Source: Megaera_A sp965233855 (GTDB lineage: Bacteria > Pseudomonadota > Alphaproteobacteria > Rickettsiales > Rickettsiaceae). Taken from it: 64,000 nucleotides of DNA. The position numbers and the translations under genes were made by a program. The notes under the pieces are model-generated. The model ran no database searches, had not been told where the DNA came from, and saw only the letters and a list, made by a program, of their open reading frames with translations. The stretch covers positions 558,001 through 622,000 of the forward strand of contig OZ247586.1 of assembly GCA_965233855.1 (NCBI GenBank). The letters run 5' to 3'. Positions 47,542 to 56,089 of the stretch are shown one piece after another. Positions within the stretch are counted from its first letter, which is position 1. The number at the start of each line of letters is the position of its first letter.

Positions 47542-48651
47542 ATGTGGATTCATGAACATAAAAAGTGGACAGATTTTAAATGGGATGCAGGAATACTTGC
47601 AGTAAAGTTGGCAGATATAAGGCATCGACAAGGTCTTTTGCTTGGCCGTATGAAAGGTCTTGGTTTTGAATTGAAACGCGAAGCTAGCCTAAACATACTT
47701 ACAGATGATATTGTAAAATCTTCTGCTATTGAAGGAGAAAACTTAAGTCCAGAGGAAGTTCGTTCTTCTATTGCCCGTAGACTTGGAATTGACACCGCTG
47801 GATTTGTTCCTATTAGTAGAGATGTAGAAGGCATAGTAGAAATGATGCTGGATGCTACACAGAAGTTTTATAAACCTTTAACCAAGGATCGTTTATGTGG
47901 TTGGCACGCTGCATTGTTTCCAACAGGTCGCAGTGGTATGCATAAAATTACCGTTGCTAATTGGAGAACAACAGAGTCTGGTCTTATGCAGGTTATTTCT
48001 GGTCTCATAGGAAAAGAAAAGATTCACTTTGAAGCTCCAAATGCTAATCGTTTAGAAAAAGAAATGCAGATTTTTTTTAAATGGTTTGATAATAAAGATG
48101 ATATTGATCCAGTTATTAAAGCGGGTATTGCTCATCTATGGTTTGTGACTATTCATCCTTTTGAAGATGGGAATGGTAGGATTGCACGCGCTATAGGAGA
48201 TATGGCACTAGCGCGTGCAGATAGAACTCATAACCGTTTTTATAGTCTCTCATCTCAGATTGAAGTAGAACGTAAGCTCTATTACGATCAACTTGAAAGA
48301 CAACAACGATCTTCACCAGACATTACAATTTGGCTTTCATGGTTTTTAGATTGCTTAGGGCGAGCGATTTCAAGTGCAGAAACTACTTTTGGAAATGTTT
48401 TATTCAAAGCACGCCTATGGGATAGAATTAATCAAAGGCCTGTAAATGATCGCCAACGTTTGATTATTAATCGAATGTTAGAAGATGATTTTAAAGGGTT
48501 TATAAGTACATCTAAATACGCGAAGATAGCCAAATGCTCTAATGATACAGCTTTAAGAGACATTCAAGAACTTAAGGAGCGTGAAGTATTTATTCAAAAT
48601 CCAGGGGGAGGCCGTAGTACAAGCTATAGGTTGCCTGAAAAAAGTGATTAA
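47542..48651 (+). CDS. Fic family protein (class II, N-terminal inhibitory helix)
   Basis: Fic proteins usually transfer AMP to target proteins. 369 residues. The inhibitory motif S-x-x-x-E-G is at 60-65 in SSAIEGE, so it is a class II, self-inhibited Fic. The catalytic loop HPFEDGNGRIAR is at 205-216 and complete. The C-terminal 70 residues (FISTSKYAKIAKCSNDTALRDIQEL) look like a winged helix, suggesting DNA binding. The palindrome at its own promoter would fit autoregulation. The N terminus (HEHKKWTDFKWD) matches the DUF4172 type. It is bounded by IS elements and was probably acquired horizontally. Confidence 0.92.
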   Translation: MWIHEHKKWTDFKWDAGILAVKLADIRHRQGLLLGRMKGLGFELKREASLNILTDDIVKSSAIEGENLSPEEVRSSIARRLGIDTAGFVPISRDVEGIVEMMLDATQKFYKPLTKDRLCGWHAALFPTGRSGMHKITVANWRTTESGLMQVISGLIGKEKIHFEAPNANRLEKEMQIFFKWFDNKDDIDPVIKAGIAHLWFVTIHPFEDGNGRIARAIGDMALARADRTHNRFYSLSSQIEVERKLYYDQLERQQRSSPDITIWLSWFLDCLGRAISSAETTFGNVLFKARLWDRINQRPVNDRQRLIINRMLEDDFKGFISTSKYAKIAKCSNDTALRDIQELKEREVFIQNPGGGRSTSYRLPEKSD

Positions 48652-48677
48652 ATTCATGCAAATACTTTAGTTTCATA

Positions 48678-48758
48678 ATGTTTGTTATGGAAAGTAAAGA
48701 AGATTTATCTGAAATACTTACAATAGATATTTCCGGTCAGGATATAGAACTAACTGGG
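48678..48758 (+). pseudogene. 5' end of an unknown gene, cut by IS6 type b
   Basis: From ATG 48678 the frame reads MFVMESKEDLSEILTIDISG and then enters the IS border at 48759. It is too short to identify. It follows fic by 26 nt and may be a lost operon partner. Confidence 0.35.
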
Positions 48759-49618
48759 GCATCGTCAAGTTAACAAATCGATTGTATAAAAAGGCGGTAA
48801 TCTTAGATTTTAGGCAGCAAGAAGCCCTTGAGTAGCTTCATCCCAAATTGCCTTAGCGTAATTAAATGCAGATCTTTGGTCAGTGGCATTTTGTGTATAG
48901 CGTCCAACGTCAACAGCAAATATATTTCTAATCTTACCCATTAATGACAATGTATTTTGTACTCCTTGAGGAGATTTGAATTTAATTGTTATCTTTTCCT
49001 TTTTTCGAGTGGGTTGATGCGCATTTTCCACTCTATTATTTAATCCTTTATGAGAACGGTGATCAGACTCAGAACACATACTGCGTATCGGTTTAATATA
49101 GGATCTGAGTTTATCTGTAACTATCACTCTTGGAGCTGGATAACTTCCTAATAAACGCGTCAAAAAACGTATAGCTGCTTTCCTGTTTTTACGTTTCTGT
49201 AGAAACACATCTAGCTCATAACCATCAGAATCAACAGCTCTCCATAATACGAAATATTCACCATTAATTCTTATCGTCATCTCATCCAAATGCCATTTGT
49301 CCTTTGGCCTGCGTTCTTGTTTCTTGATTACTTCCTTGAAGTGAGATGCAAACTTATAACACCAGGATCTTATCGTCTCGTGACTCAATATAATACCTCT
49401 ATATGCCATCTGTTCCTGAATATCACGATAGCTATGATTGAAACGGTGATATAGCCAAACTACATGGCTGATTATTGATACCGGAAAACGATGTCTCTTT
49501 GGAGCTTTATGCATATTCATCAACATTCAATTATTCCTTTTAATTGTTTCAATTAGAATAATTCATTATAATCCTAGGCTCAACTACTTTCATTCAGGAC
49601 ATCTTAACTTGACGATGC
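48759..49618 (-). mobile_element. IS6-family element type b, copy 1 (860 bp)
   Basis: Ends are GCATCGTCAAGTTAA and its complement. The element is the same length as that at 56090-56949, opposite orientation. It cuts the group II intron reverse transcriptase at its right edge. The flanks TAACTGGG and TATCACGC do not match. Confidence 0.88.
48810..49526 (-). CDS. IS6-family transposase, type b
   Basis: 238 residues. The core reads FNHSYRDIQEQM, KWHLDEMTIRI, LWRAVDSDG, VTDKLRSYIKPIRS and NNRVENAHQPTRKKEK, typical of the second large IS6 branch. Intact, and identical to the protein of the copy at 56182-56898. Confidence 0.92.
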   Translation of the reverse strand: MLMNMHKAPKRHRFPVSIISHVVWLYHRFNHSYRDIQEQMAYRGIILSHETIRSWCYKFASHFKEVIKKQERRPKDKWHLDEMTIRINGEYFVLWRAVDSDGYELDVFLQKRKNRKAAIRFLTRLLGSYPAPRVIVTDKLRSYIKPIRSMCSESDHRSHKGLNNRVENAHQPTRKKEKITIKFKSPQGVQNTLSLMGKIRNIFAVDVGRYTQNATDQRSAFNYAKAIWDEATQGLLAA

Positions 49619-50263
49619 TATCACGCCAGCTTGTAGAAATTTCCGAATGAGCTTGAGTAACACTTTATCCTTGATCTCCTTCGCCAGCAACGACATGAGT
49701 TTATCATGTGCCACTGTATCAAAGAAGTTTTCTAAATCAATATCCACTACCCAGATTCTATCGTCTTGGACATATTGCTTCGCCTGGTTAATTGCTTGCT
49801 GCGCATTACGTTTTGGACGGAATCCATAACTGGATTCAGAGAATAGAGGCTCGAATATCCTATTTAAAGCTTGTGATATGCTTTGAGTTACTATTCGGTC
49901 GATAACAGTTGGAATACCAAGTTGGCGAGTGCCATTAGTCTTTGGTATTTCTACTGCCCGTACCGGGGATGGAACATAATTACCATCTAGTAACTTTACC
50001 GCAATATCTTCAAGGATTAAGTCAAGCTTAACATCAATTTCTTCAATGCTAGTTTTGTCGATACCAGGTGCACCTTTATTTCTTTTAACAGATTTAAAAG
50101 CGCGTTTAAGATTAGCAATACTTGCAATCTCTTTCATCAAGTTGTTCGTTAGGTTATGGCTATCCTTTAATGCTATCTTAGCTTGTTGCGCCACGCGTTC
50201 AATAGCTTTGGTACTGCCTCTACCATTTGAATCGTGATTAATGATGTCGTATTGATCAGTCAT
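49619..50263 (-). pseudogene. group II intron reverse transcriptase/maturase, truncated
   Basis: The N-terminal 215 residues of an LtrA-type protein: LKRAFKSVKRNKGAPGIDKTSIEEI, then LLDGNYVPSPVRAVEIPK, LGIPTVIDRIVTQ, FEPLFSESSYGFRPKRNAQQAI, and VVDIDLENFFDTVAHDKL (first catalytic Asp). The sequence then meets the IS6 border at 49618, so the YADD motif, the X domain and the endonuclease are missing. It cannot be active. Confidence 0.92.
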
Positions 50264-50709
50264 TATTTTACTGCAACGCTACATAAGTTAAATTAAAGGT
50301 ACCTCTCCTAATAAGCCTGATTCGTGCCTTCCCTATAGTCGGTACCAAAGACTACAGGTACTATGCACTCTGCTGACTTCTCTTATTACATTGAGATATA
50401 TCACTATATCTCTAGCTCTAAGTGTAGAGCATAATAAGAGATCTACCAGGGTAAGACATAGCGTCTTCGCAAGGTCATACTGAGTTTACCCACATGCGCT
50501 TCCGCCTGAAGACGGGTTATTATGTCTAATGCCATGTTACCCAGCCATATAGGCCTAATACTCAGTTTCTGTTCGTTACAACCTTACTTTGCCATCAGCT
50601 TCCTTCGTGATAACTCCTCACGGAGTTATCCTTGCCTAGGCTAGTGAACCGCTTCAGTTCAGCTCACAGAGGACTCTCACCCCCAAACTCTATGCCATGC
50701 CTGGCGCAC
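50264..50709 (-). ncRNA. group II intron, 5' RNA portion (copy 1)
   Basis: On the minus strand the intron starts GTGCGCC at 50709, matching the GUGYG rule for group II introns. It runs through a structured, non-coding stretch of about 450 nt before the reverse transcriptase ATG at 50263. Hairpins such as GATAACTCC/GGAGTTATC (around 50610-50635) are visible. The 3' half of the intron was removed by IS6 type b. Confidence 0.8.
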
Positions 50710-51041
50710 ATAAGAAATCAGCTATTCGCTTTTTGACACGTTTATTAGGCAATTATCCATCTCCAAGAGTTATCGTTACAGATAAACTTAGAAGTTATGT
50801 AAAACCTATACGCAGTATGTGTTCAGAAGCTGATCATCGTTCTCCTAAAGGGTTAAATAATCGTGCTGAGAATTCTCATCAACCCACGAGAAAAAAGGAA
50901 AAAATATCAATTAAATTCAAATCACCACAAGGTGTACAAAATGCATTATCACTCATGGGAAAAATACGTAATATATTTGCTGTAGATGTTGGAAGATATA
51001 TAAAAAATGCTGTTGATCAAAGAGCTGCATTTAATCACTGA
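50710..51041 (+). pseudogene. IS6 type b-like transposase, C-terminal remnant
   Basis: The frame reads HKKSAIRFLTRLLGNYPSPR, VTDKLRSYVKPIRSMCSEADHRS and NNRAENSHQPTRKKEKISIKFKS, ending in RAAFNH at TGA 51039. It is a diverged relative of the type b transposase, missing its N-terminal half at the group II intron junction and its last 19 residues. The ATG at 50697 lies in the intron and is not a true start. Confidence 0.85.
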
Positions 51042-51069
51042 AGCTCTATCTAAAACCTTTCCGTGCTAG

Positions 51070-51243
51070 CTATATGGACGCAGGGAGATGGTAGAAAATA
51101 CCTTCTTCAGATTCAAGAATACTTTTGGTAGTAATTTTCTATCAAGAAACGAAGGTAACATGAAAAATGAGATGACAATTAAATGCCAACTTTTAAACAA
51201 AATGTTTGCACTTGGCAAAGCAAATTCTGTGCGTATTTCATAA
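51070..51243 (+). pseudogene. IS5-family-like transposase, C-terminal remnant
   Basis: The frame reads LYGRREMVENTFFRFKNTFG, LSRNEGNMKNEMTIKCQLLN and ends LGKANSVRIS at TAA 51241. YGRRxxVExxFxRFK and the C-terminal LNxMxxLGxxxSVRI are typical of IS5-type transposases. Only about 57 residues survive. Confidence 0.7.
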
Positions 51244-51300
51244 AACCATAATATTGGGAAAGGGGTAATACCCCAAAAATTCGATTCATGCAACAAATCC

Positions 51301-51491
51301 ATTATGTCTAATGCCATGTTACCCAGCCATATAGGCCTAATACTCAGTTTCTGTTCGTTACAACCTTACTTTGCCATCAGCTTCCTTCGTGATAGCTCCT
51401 CTCGGAGTTACCCTTGCCTAGGCTAGTGAACCGCTTCAGTTCAGCTCACAGAGGACTTTCACCTCCAAACTCTATGCCATGCCTGGCACAC
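51301..51491 (-). ncRNA. group II intron, 5' fragment (copy 2)
   Basis: These 191 nt are nearly identical to 50519-50709, the first 191 nt of intron copy 1. It starts GTGTGCC instead of GTGCGCC on the minus strand. The rest of the intron is missing at 51300, where it joins the IS5-like remnant region. Confidence 0.85.
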
Positions 51492-51733
51492 ATAACAAAC
51501 AATATATTATTAGCTACGAACATAGACATAAAAGCAGACTTGTATTCACTAGCAATGTAGCAGAATCTAACGTTGAAAGTCTTATCAATCAAAGATGTAA
51601 GTGTCAGCAACACATGATATGGTCTAGAGAGGGGGTTCAGCCTCTTCTACAAATCAGAGCGGCTATACACAGTAAAGAATGGAATCAACGTTGGGAACAC
51701 ACCGTTTTATCTGGCTTAAAAAACGCGGCTTGA
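51492..51733 (+). pseudogene. transposase C-terminal remnant, unclassified
   Basis: The frame downstream of the intron edge reads YEHRHKSRLVFTSNVAESNV, LINQRCKCQQHMIWSREGVQ, PLLQIRAAIHSKEW and ends at TGA 51731. The S-x-V-x-E-S-x-V, M-x-W-S/T-R-E-G and LLQIRA pattern occurs at the C terminus of some DDE transposases (ISKra4- or ISLre2-like). I am not sure of the family. Confidence 0.5.
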
Positions 51734-51843
51734 CCAGTAAAATATTACACTTCCGTGGCCCATTTCTAGTTGACATTGACATAATTGAACTGTATATATT
51801 TATTAGATACAAATACTAGCACTAAATTAATGAAGAAATTAAT

Positions 51844-52140
51844 ATGACAGTAAAATTTAAAAATGCCGAAGACTCGGATGCAGTGTTTTTTATTAAAAAC
51901 CGTACTACTGGCCAAACATTCAATAAGTATGTGAAATCTGGCCAAACCGTTAATTTAAATGGTAGTCATAAGGGGTTTGAAATTATCTCTGCAGAATGTC
52001 CACCAAAAAGCGGTTGGGAAACACTAAATGAATATATAGATGATGGTTCCATTGCTGGGTTTTCATACTGCTTGTATGATGGTAGTGACGGTCAGATACA
52101 GGATGGTGGGTACGAAGTGTATGTTGTGGGCGATTGCTAG
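51844..52140 (+). CDS. hypothetical protein (98 aa)
   Basis: An intact small ORF with balanced amino-acid use and no signal peptide or membrane segment. It starts MTVKFKNAEDSDAVFF and ends GYEVYVVGDC; Gly and polar residues with alternating hydrophobics suggest a small beta-sandwich. The three Cys are near 53, 76 and 98. It stands alone between IS remnants. I do not recognise the family. Confidence 0.5.
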   Translation: MTVKFKNAEDSDAVFFIKNRTTGQTFNKYVKSGQTVNLNGSHKGFEIISAECPPKSGWETLNEYIDDGSIAGFSYCLYDGSDGQIQDGGYEVYVVGDC

Positions 52141-52170
52141 GATACTAGCTTGTTGTATACCTAAAATATT

Positions 52171-53004
52171 GGTTCTGTCGCATCTGTTGCCAGAGGCAAA
52201 ATATATAGGTATAGTGATATAGAAAAAGCTGAGTATGCCATTCCATATCGACAAGAAGTTGCTTAAGCACTTTAAAGGATTTTGCTCTTCACCAGAAATA
52301 ATAATGTTGTTCGTCTACATGAAATGTAGGTTCTCATTGAGTTACCGAGAATTAGAAGAATTATCATATATTCGAGGAGCAACAATAGATCATTCAACTT
52401 TACAAAGATGGATTATAAAGTTTGTGCCCTTAATCGATAAACGGGTTAGAAAACGTAAGAAACCCGTGGCAATAGTTGGAGAATGGATGAAACTTATATC
52501 AAGCTCAATGGCAATTGGATTTATTTATATAGAGCTGTAGATTCTATGGGCAACACAATAGAGTTTCTGCTCAGAAAGCATAGAGACAAAGCAGCCGCGA
52601 AGGCTTTCTTCCGCAAGGCTTTTAAAAATAATGGCTTACCAGAAAAAGTGGTAATAGACAAAAGCGGTAGTAATACTTCTGCACTAAAAAGCAAAAATGA
52701 ATCTTTGAATTTGGACAAACAAATTACCGTTTTGCAGAATAAATATTTAAATAATATTATGGAGCAGGATCATAGATTTATTAAGAAACGGACGAAGCCA
52801 ATGTTAGGATTTAAAAACTTCCACTCTGCAAAAATTACTATTACTGGAATTGAAAATATACGCATTATTCAAAAAAATCAAATAACTGGAATCGATAAAC
52901 ACAAATATGTTTTTGAAAATTTTATTTCACTCATGGCTGCTTAATGCCCAAAAGCCAAGCTCCTAAACGATTTTATTAACTCCTTCCACAGATGCGACAG
53001 AACC
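52171..53004 (+). mobile_element. diverged IS6-family type a-like element with frameshifted transposase (834 bp)
   Basis: Ends are GGTTCTGTCGCATCTGTTG and the complement, one or two bases different from type a. The transposase is split: frame 1 from 52235 (FCSSPEIIMLFVYMKCR) to about 52470, and frame 2 from about 52475 (WRMDETYIKLNGNW) to TAA 52942. The switch is in GTGGCAATAGTTGGAG. The element is one base shorter than the 835-bp type a copies, which fits a single-base deletion. It is an older, inactive cousin. Confidence 0.88.
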
Positions 53005-53289
53005 AATAATAGTATACACTTATTATATAAAATAAAGGGACATTTTTACACATCATATATTGGATATATAAAACAGTCGTTTTCTTTAGACATTTTTAGA
53101 GATAAGATACCAAAACTGGAAATTATGATTATCAGATGTTAATGCTATCATGTTAGCATTCCTAATTTTATTTTCATAATTGTTTTGATTAGGCAAGAAA
53201 GCTACTGTTTAAAAAAAAACTAGATAAAAAATTATATTTTGTTACAATGTAAGTAATAAAAAATAAGTTGCTAACATATAGAAAATATT

Positions 53290-54231
53290 ATGACATTAAA
53301 AGACAATAGTGAGTACTTAGAAGCAAAGAGCTTATTTGCAAACAAAAAATTTAAACTGGCTTTAGAGTGTTTCAAAAGTGTAAAGGAACATTGGCAAAAC
53401 GAATCTGAAATTGATTTCTATATGGGAAAATGCTGTTTTTATTTAGGAAGGTATCCTTCTGTTACAAAACATATGCTACAGGTTATAAAAAACTACAACA
53501 AAGAGTCAGAGTCTTCTGGGGATAAAGACATGTTTTTTAAAGCTAATTATTATAAGGGTTTTGCATTATTTTCCCTGCACAAGTATTCTGCTGCTATTAA
53601 AAATTTTTCCACAATAGATGAAAAACATGATTTGTATGGTAAATCTTTAATGTATACAACCTTATCTTTAGAAAAGCTAAGTGCTAAGGGTCAAATTTTA
53701 GATATAAACAATGTTTTTGAGAAACTCGTAGATTTGTTTCAAAGGTCTGAAAGTTATAAAGATCAAATGGATACAGAAATTGTTCATAAATTTACCATGA
53801 CACGTTTAATCCAAGAGAAAAAATATGATTTACTTATAGATTTTTGTAAGGATAATCAACATGAAACTAATCAATTATTAATGCATGCCACTATACTAGA
53901 AGAAAAGGGTCTTATAGAAAAATTGTTAGAATTAAAAGCAGATCCGTTTTTAATTAATAAAGATTTTAAATCCGCTTTTACTGTTGCTATTAGCGATGAA
54001 AGAAACCAAGCCAAACTAGATATAGCTAAGATGTTTTTACAAAAAAGTCTCCCTCAAGAAGATCAAAAGTCATTAGATTATTATTTAAACGCTTTTAGTT
54101 CATCTGTAAGTAGCAGCACGGATATGCAAACTATTGTATCTACTATAGATGACTATTATGATAGAACAGTGCTTAATCATCAAATAGATGAATCATGCGT
54201 TATGGGTAGTAACAACACAGAAGATTTGTAA
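53290..54231 (+). CDS. TPR and ankyrin-like repeat protein, partner of the downstream deaminase
   Basis: 313 residues. The first 150 contain about three TPR-like helix pairs (YLEAKSLFANKKFKLALECF, DFYMGKCCFYLGRYPSVTKHML, YYKGFALFSLHKYSAAIKNF). Residues about 195-255 resemble ankyrin repeats (LLMHATILEEKGLIEKLLEL and NKDFKSAFTVAISD). No signal peptide. The stop lies 7 nt before the most likely start of the deaminase gene, in another frame, so the two form an operon or were once one gene. It could be an adaptor, a chaperone or an immunity protein for the deaminase. The role is not provable from sequence. Confidence 0.75.
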   Translation: MTLKDNSEYLEAKSLFANKKFKLALECFKSVKEHWQNESEIDFYMGKCCFYLGRYPSVTKHMLQVIKNYNKESESSGDKDMFFKANYYKGFALFSLHKYSAAIKNFSTIDEKHDLYGKSLMYTTLSLEKLSAKGQILDINNVFEKLVDLFQRSESYKDQMDTEIVHKFTMTRLIQEKKYDLLIDFCKDNQHETNQLLMHATILEEKGLIEKLLELKADPFLINKDFKSAFTVAISDERNQAKLDIAKMFLQKSLPQEDQKSLDYYLNAFSSSVSSSTDMQTIVSTIDDYYDRTVLNHQIDESCVMGSNNTEDL

Positions 54232-54238
54232 TATATTA

Positions 54239-55795
54239 ATGACACATCCACCTTATGTAGATTCAGGCAATTTTATTGCCTTACCCAGACAAGATAATTC
54301 TGCAAACACACAATACAACCATAGATATTTAGATGCGTTAGCTAATCTATTATTAGTAGATAGAGAAGATGACAAACAAAAATCAAAACTAGTTGTTGCC
54401 GCAGTGTGTAAATACCAAGATAAACATTATTTTTCTTTCAATTCCAACGATTCCCAAAAATCAGCTAACGGTAATGTAACAGATTTGCAGAGAAAAAGAG
54501 TAGAAGCTGTTATTAAGATGATAAAAAGTAAAGATGAAAGTTCTTTATTATCACACAATCTACTGAACAATTATTCGTTATTTAGTCGTTTAGAAATACA
54601 ATTACAAAATACAATTGAAGAACCAAAACAAGAATTAAGAAAAGAAGATTTTTCTACGTTTCAAGAGGTAGATGAATTTGAAGCATTTTTCTTTGCTGCT
54701 AAAAAAAGACAAGATACACAAAATAAAAGCCAAACAGACGCATTAAGAATATTTAAAAATCAATTTGAAGAAGTTTTTAATCTTGTAAAAAAACAAGTTG
54801 TTTTAGAAGGAGTATTAGAAAAAGCAGACGATGTGTATCAAGCAATTCACAAACATGTCAACACTGTAGCTGGTGACAATATAGAATCAACTTTAAACAA
54901 AATAGCACAGATTCTTGAAAAAAAAGATTTTAAAAAAACGCATGAAAAAGATTCCTTGCACAAGGATTTTACAACAACGTACAAAAAATTAAATAAAGTA
55001 TATCAAGCATTGTGTAATAATATTAACACTACTATTGATGATAAACCAATGATTGAACCTTCTGCACTTGTTTCACTACTTATAGAGGAAACAAATAAGA
55101 AATATATAGAGGAGCAAACAACGCTTGCCAACAAGAATAAAAAACAACTCGTTGATAAATATACAAAATTATTTAGTGATATAGATAGTCTAGGTGTAGA
55201 TGGTTTTGAAATTTTAAACAAACTCAAATTATCGTTGTTAAAACCCTTGCAAGATGTAAAAAAATTATTAGTTTATTTAAAGGAACAAGATAAAGAATTT
55301 GAGTGTGAATTGTTAATAAACAAAAGCAGCAAAGGTTTACATGCAGAGGTGTATTTAAAATCAGAATTTCCCGACTTAAAGGAGCTACCATACATAGGAA
55401 TATCTAAACTATGCTGTGCTTGTTGCCATGAAGTGTTTGAGAAATCGGGTGATGGTCACAGGGGGACTCATGGTATGTATTATGATTATTGGTGGATAAA
55501 TATGCGTCAATATCATGAAATAAAAGAACAGGTTTTAGATAAAAAAACTAACAATCTAGAATACAGCTGTGATAAGGATAGTTTTGACAGAATAAATAAT
55601 GGTGGTATGGATGGTAATCTTTCAGATGATGAAGAAATAGAAGAAGATATAATGATTGGTTCTGACGTATCTCTTTGGATGATTAAACAAACATTAAACC
55701 CCACGCCTTTTCAATATCAAGAGTCTGATGATGACGCTCCCCCACCCCCTTCAATATGTTCAGATAGCCCTGAAGTCACATGTTTAGGAGTATAA
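54239..55795 (+). CDS. deaminase-superfamily protein, OTT_1508-like, candidate toxin or effector
   Basis: I start it at ATG 54239 (MTHPPYVDSGNF, 518 residues), because the earlier in-frame ATG 54188 overlaps the upstream gene. The C-terminal third carries a zinc-deaminase signature: HAE at 368-370 (GLHAEVYL) and a paired-cysteine motif LCCACCHE (Cys392, 393, 395, 396), then HRGTHG. This arrangement matches the OTT_1508-like deaminase family first described from Orientia. Residues 1-330 are mostly charged helices. The end is acidic and Pro-rich (DDDAPPPPS). Family membership is by recognition and the substrate is unknown. Confidence 0.75.
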   Translation: MTHPPYVDSGNFIALPRQDNSANTQYNHRYLDALANLLLVDREDDKQKSKLVVAAVCKYQDKHYFSFNSNDSQKSANGNVTDLQRKRVEAVIKMIKSKDESSLLSHNLLNNYSLFSRLEIQLQNTIEEPKQELRKEDFSTFQEVDEFEAFFFAAKKRQDTQNKSQTDALRIFKNQFEEVFNLVKKQVVLEGVLEKADDVYQAIHKHVNTVAGDNIESTLNKIAQILEKKDFKKTHEKDSLHKDFTTTYKKLNKVYQALCNNINTTIDDKPMIEPSALVSLLIEETNKKYIEEQTTLANKNKKQLVDKYTKLFSDIDSLGVDGFEILNKLKLSLLKPLQDVKKLLVYLKEQDKEFECELLINKSSKGLHAEVYLKSEFPDLKELPYIGISKLCCACCHEVFEKSGDGHRGTHGMYYDYWWINMRQYHEIKEQVLDKKTNNLEYSCDKDSFDRINNGGMDGNLSDDEEIEEDIMIGSDVSLWMIKQTLNPTPFQYQESDDDAPPPPSICSDSPEVTCLGV

Positions 55796-55966
55796 GACTG
55801 CGTCTAAAACCTCAATAATATAATCATTCCATGATAAATCAATTGGCCCAGCATCTGTATTGGCCAAGTGTTAAGAATTGAGCATTACGCCGCCACATGA
55901 AATGCCGAAAAGCATAATGTGGACATTTTAAAAGTTTTGATAAAAGAAAAGATTGCAATAATTAGG

Positions 55967-56089
55967 GCGTCGTCAAGTTAACAAATCGATTGTATAAAAA
56001 GGCGGTAATCTTAGATTTTAGGCAGCAAGAAGCCCTTGAGTAGCTTCATCCCAAATTGCCTTAGCGTAATTAAATGCAGATCTTTGGTA
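55967..56089 (-). mobile_element. IS6 type b, 123-bp end fragment
   Basis: GCGTCGTCAAGTTAACAAAT onward matches the first 123 bp of the element at 48759 (one change in the terminal repeat). It is interrupted by a complete type b element in the other orientation at 56090. Confidence 0.88.

Noticed and set aside
50046..50237. Short ORFs antisense to the group II intron reverse transcriptase
   Set aside because: The minus-strand reverse transcriptase frame has clear motifs; the plus-strand frames do not.
55784..55795. C-terminal CLGV of the deaminase as a second CaaX box
   Set aside because: Gly at the second aliphatic position and Val at the end fit prenylation consensus poorly; there is no basic lead.
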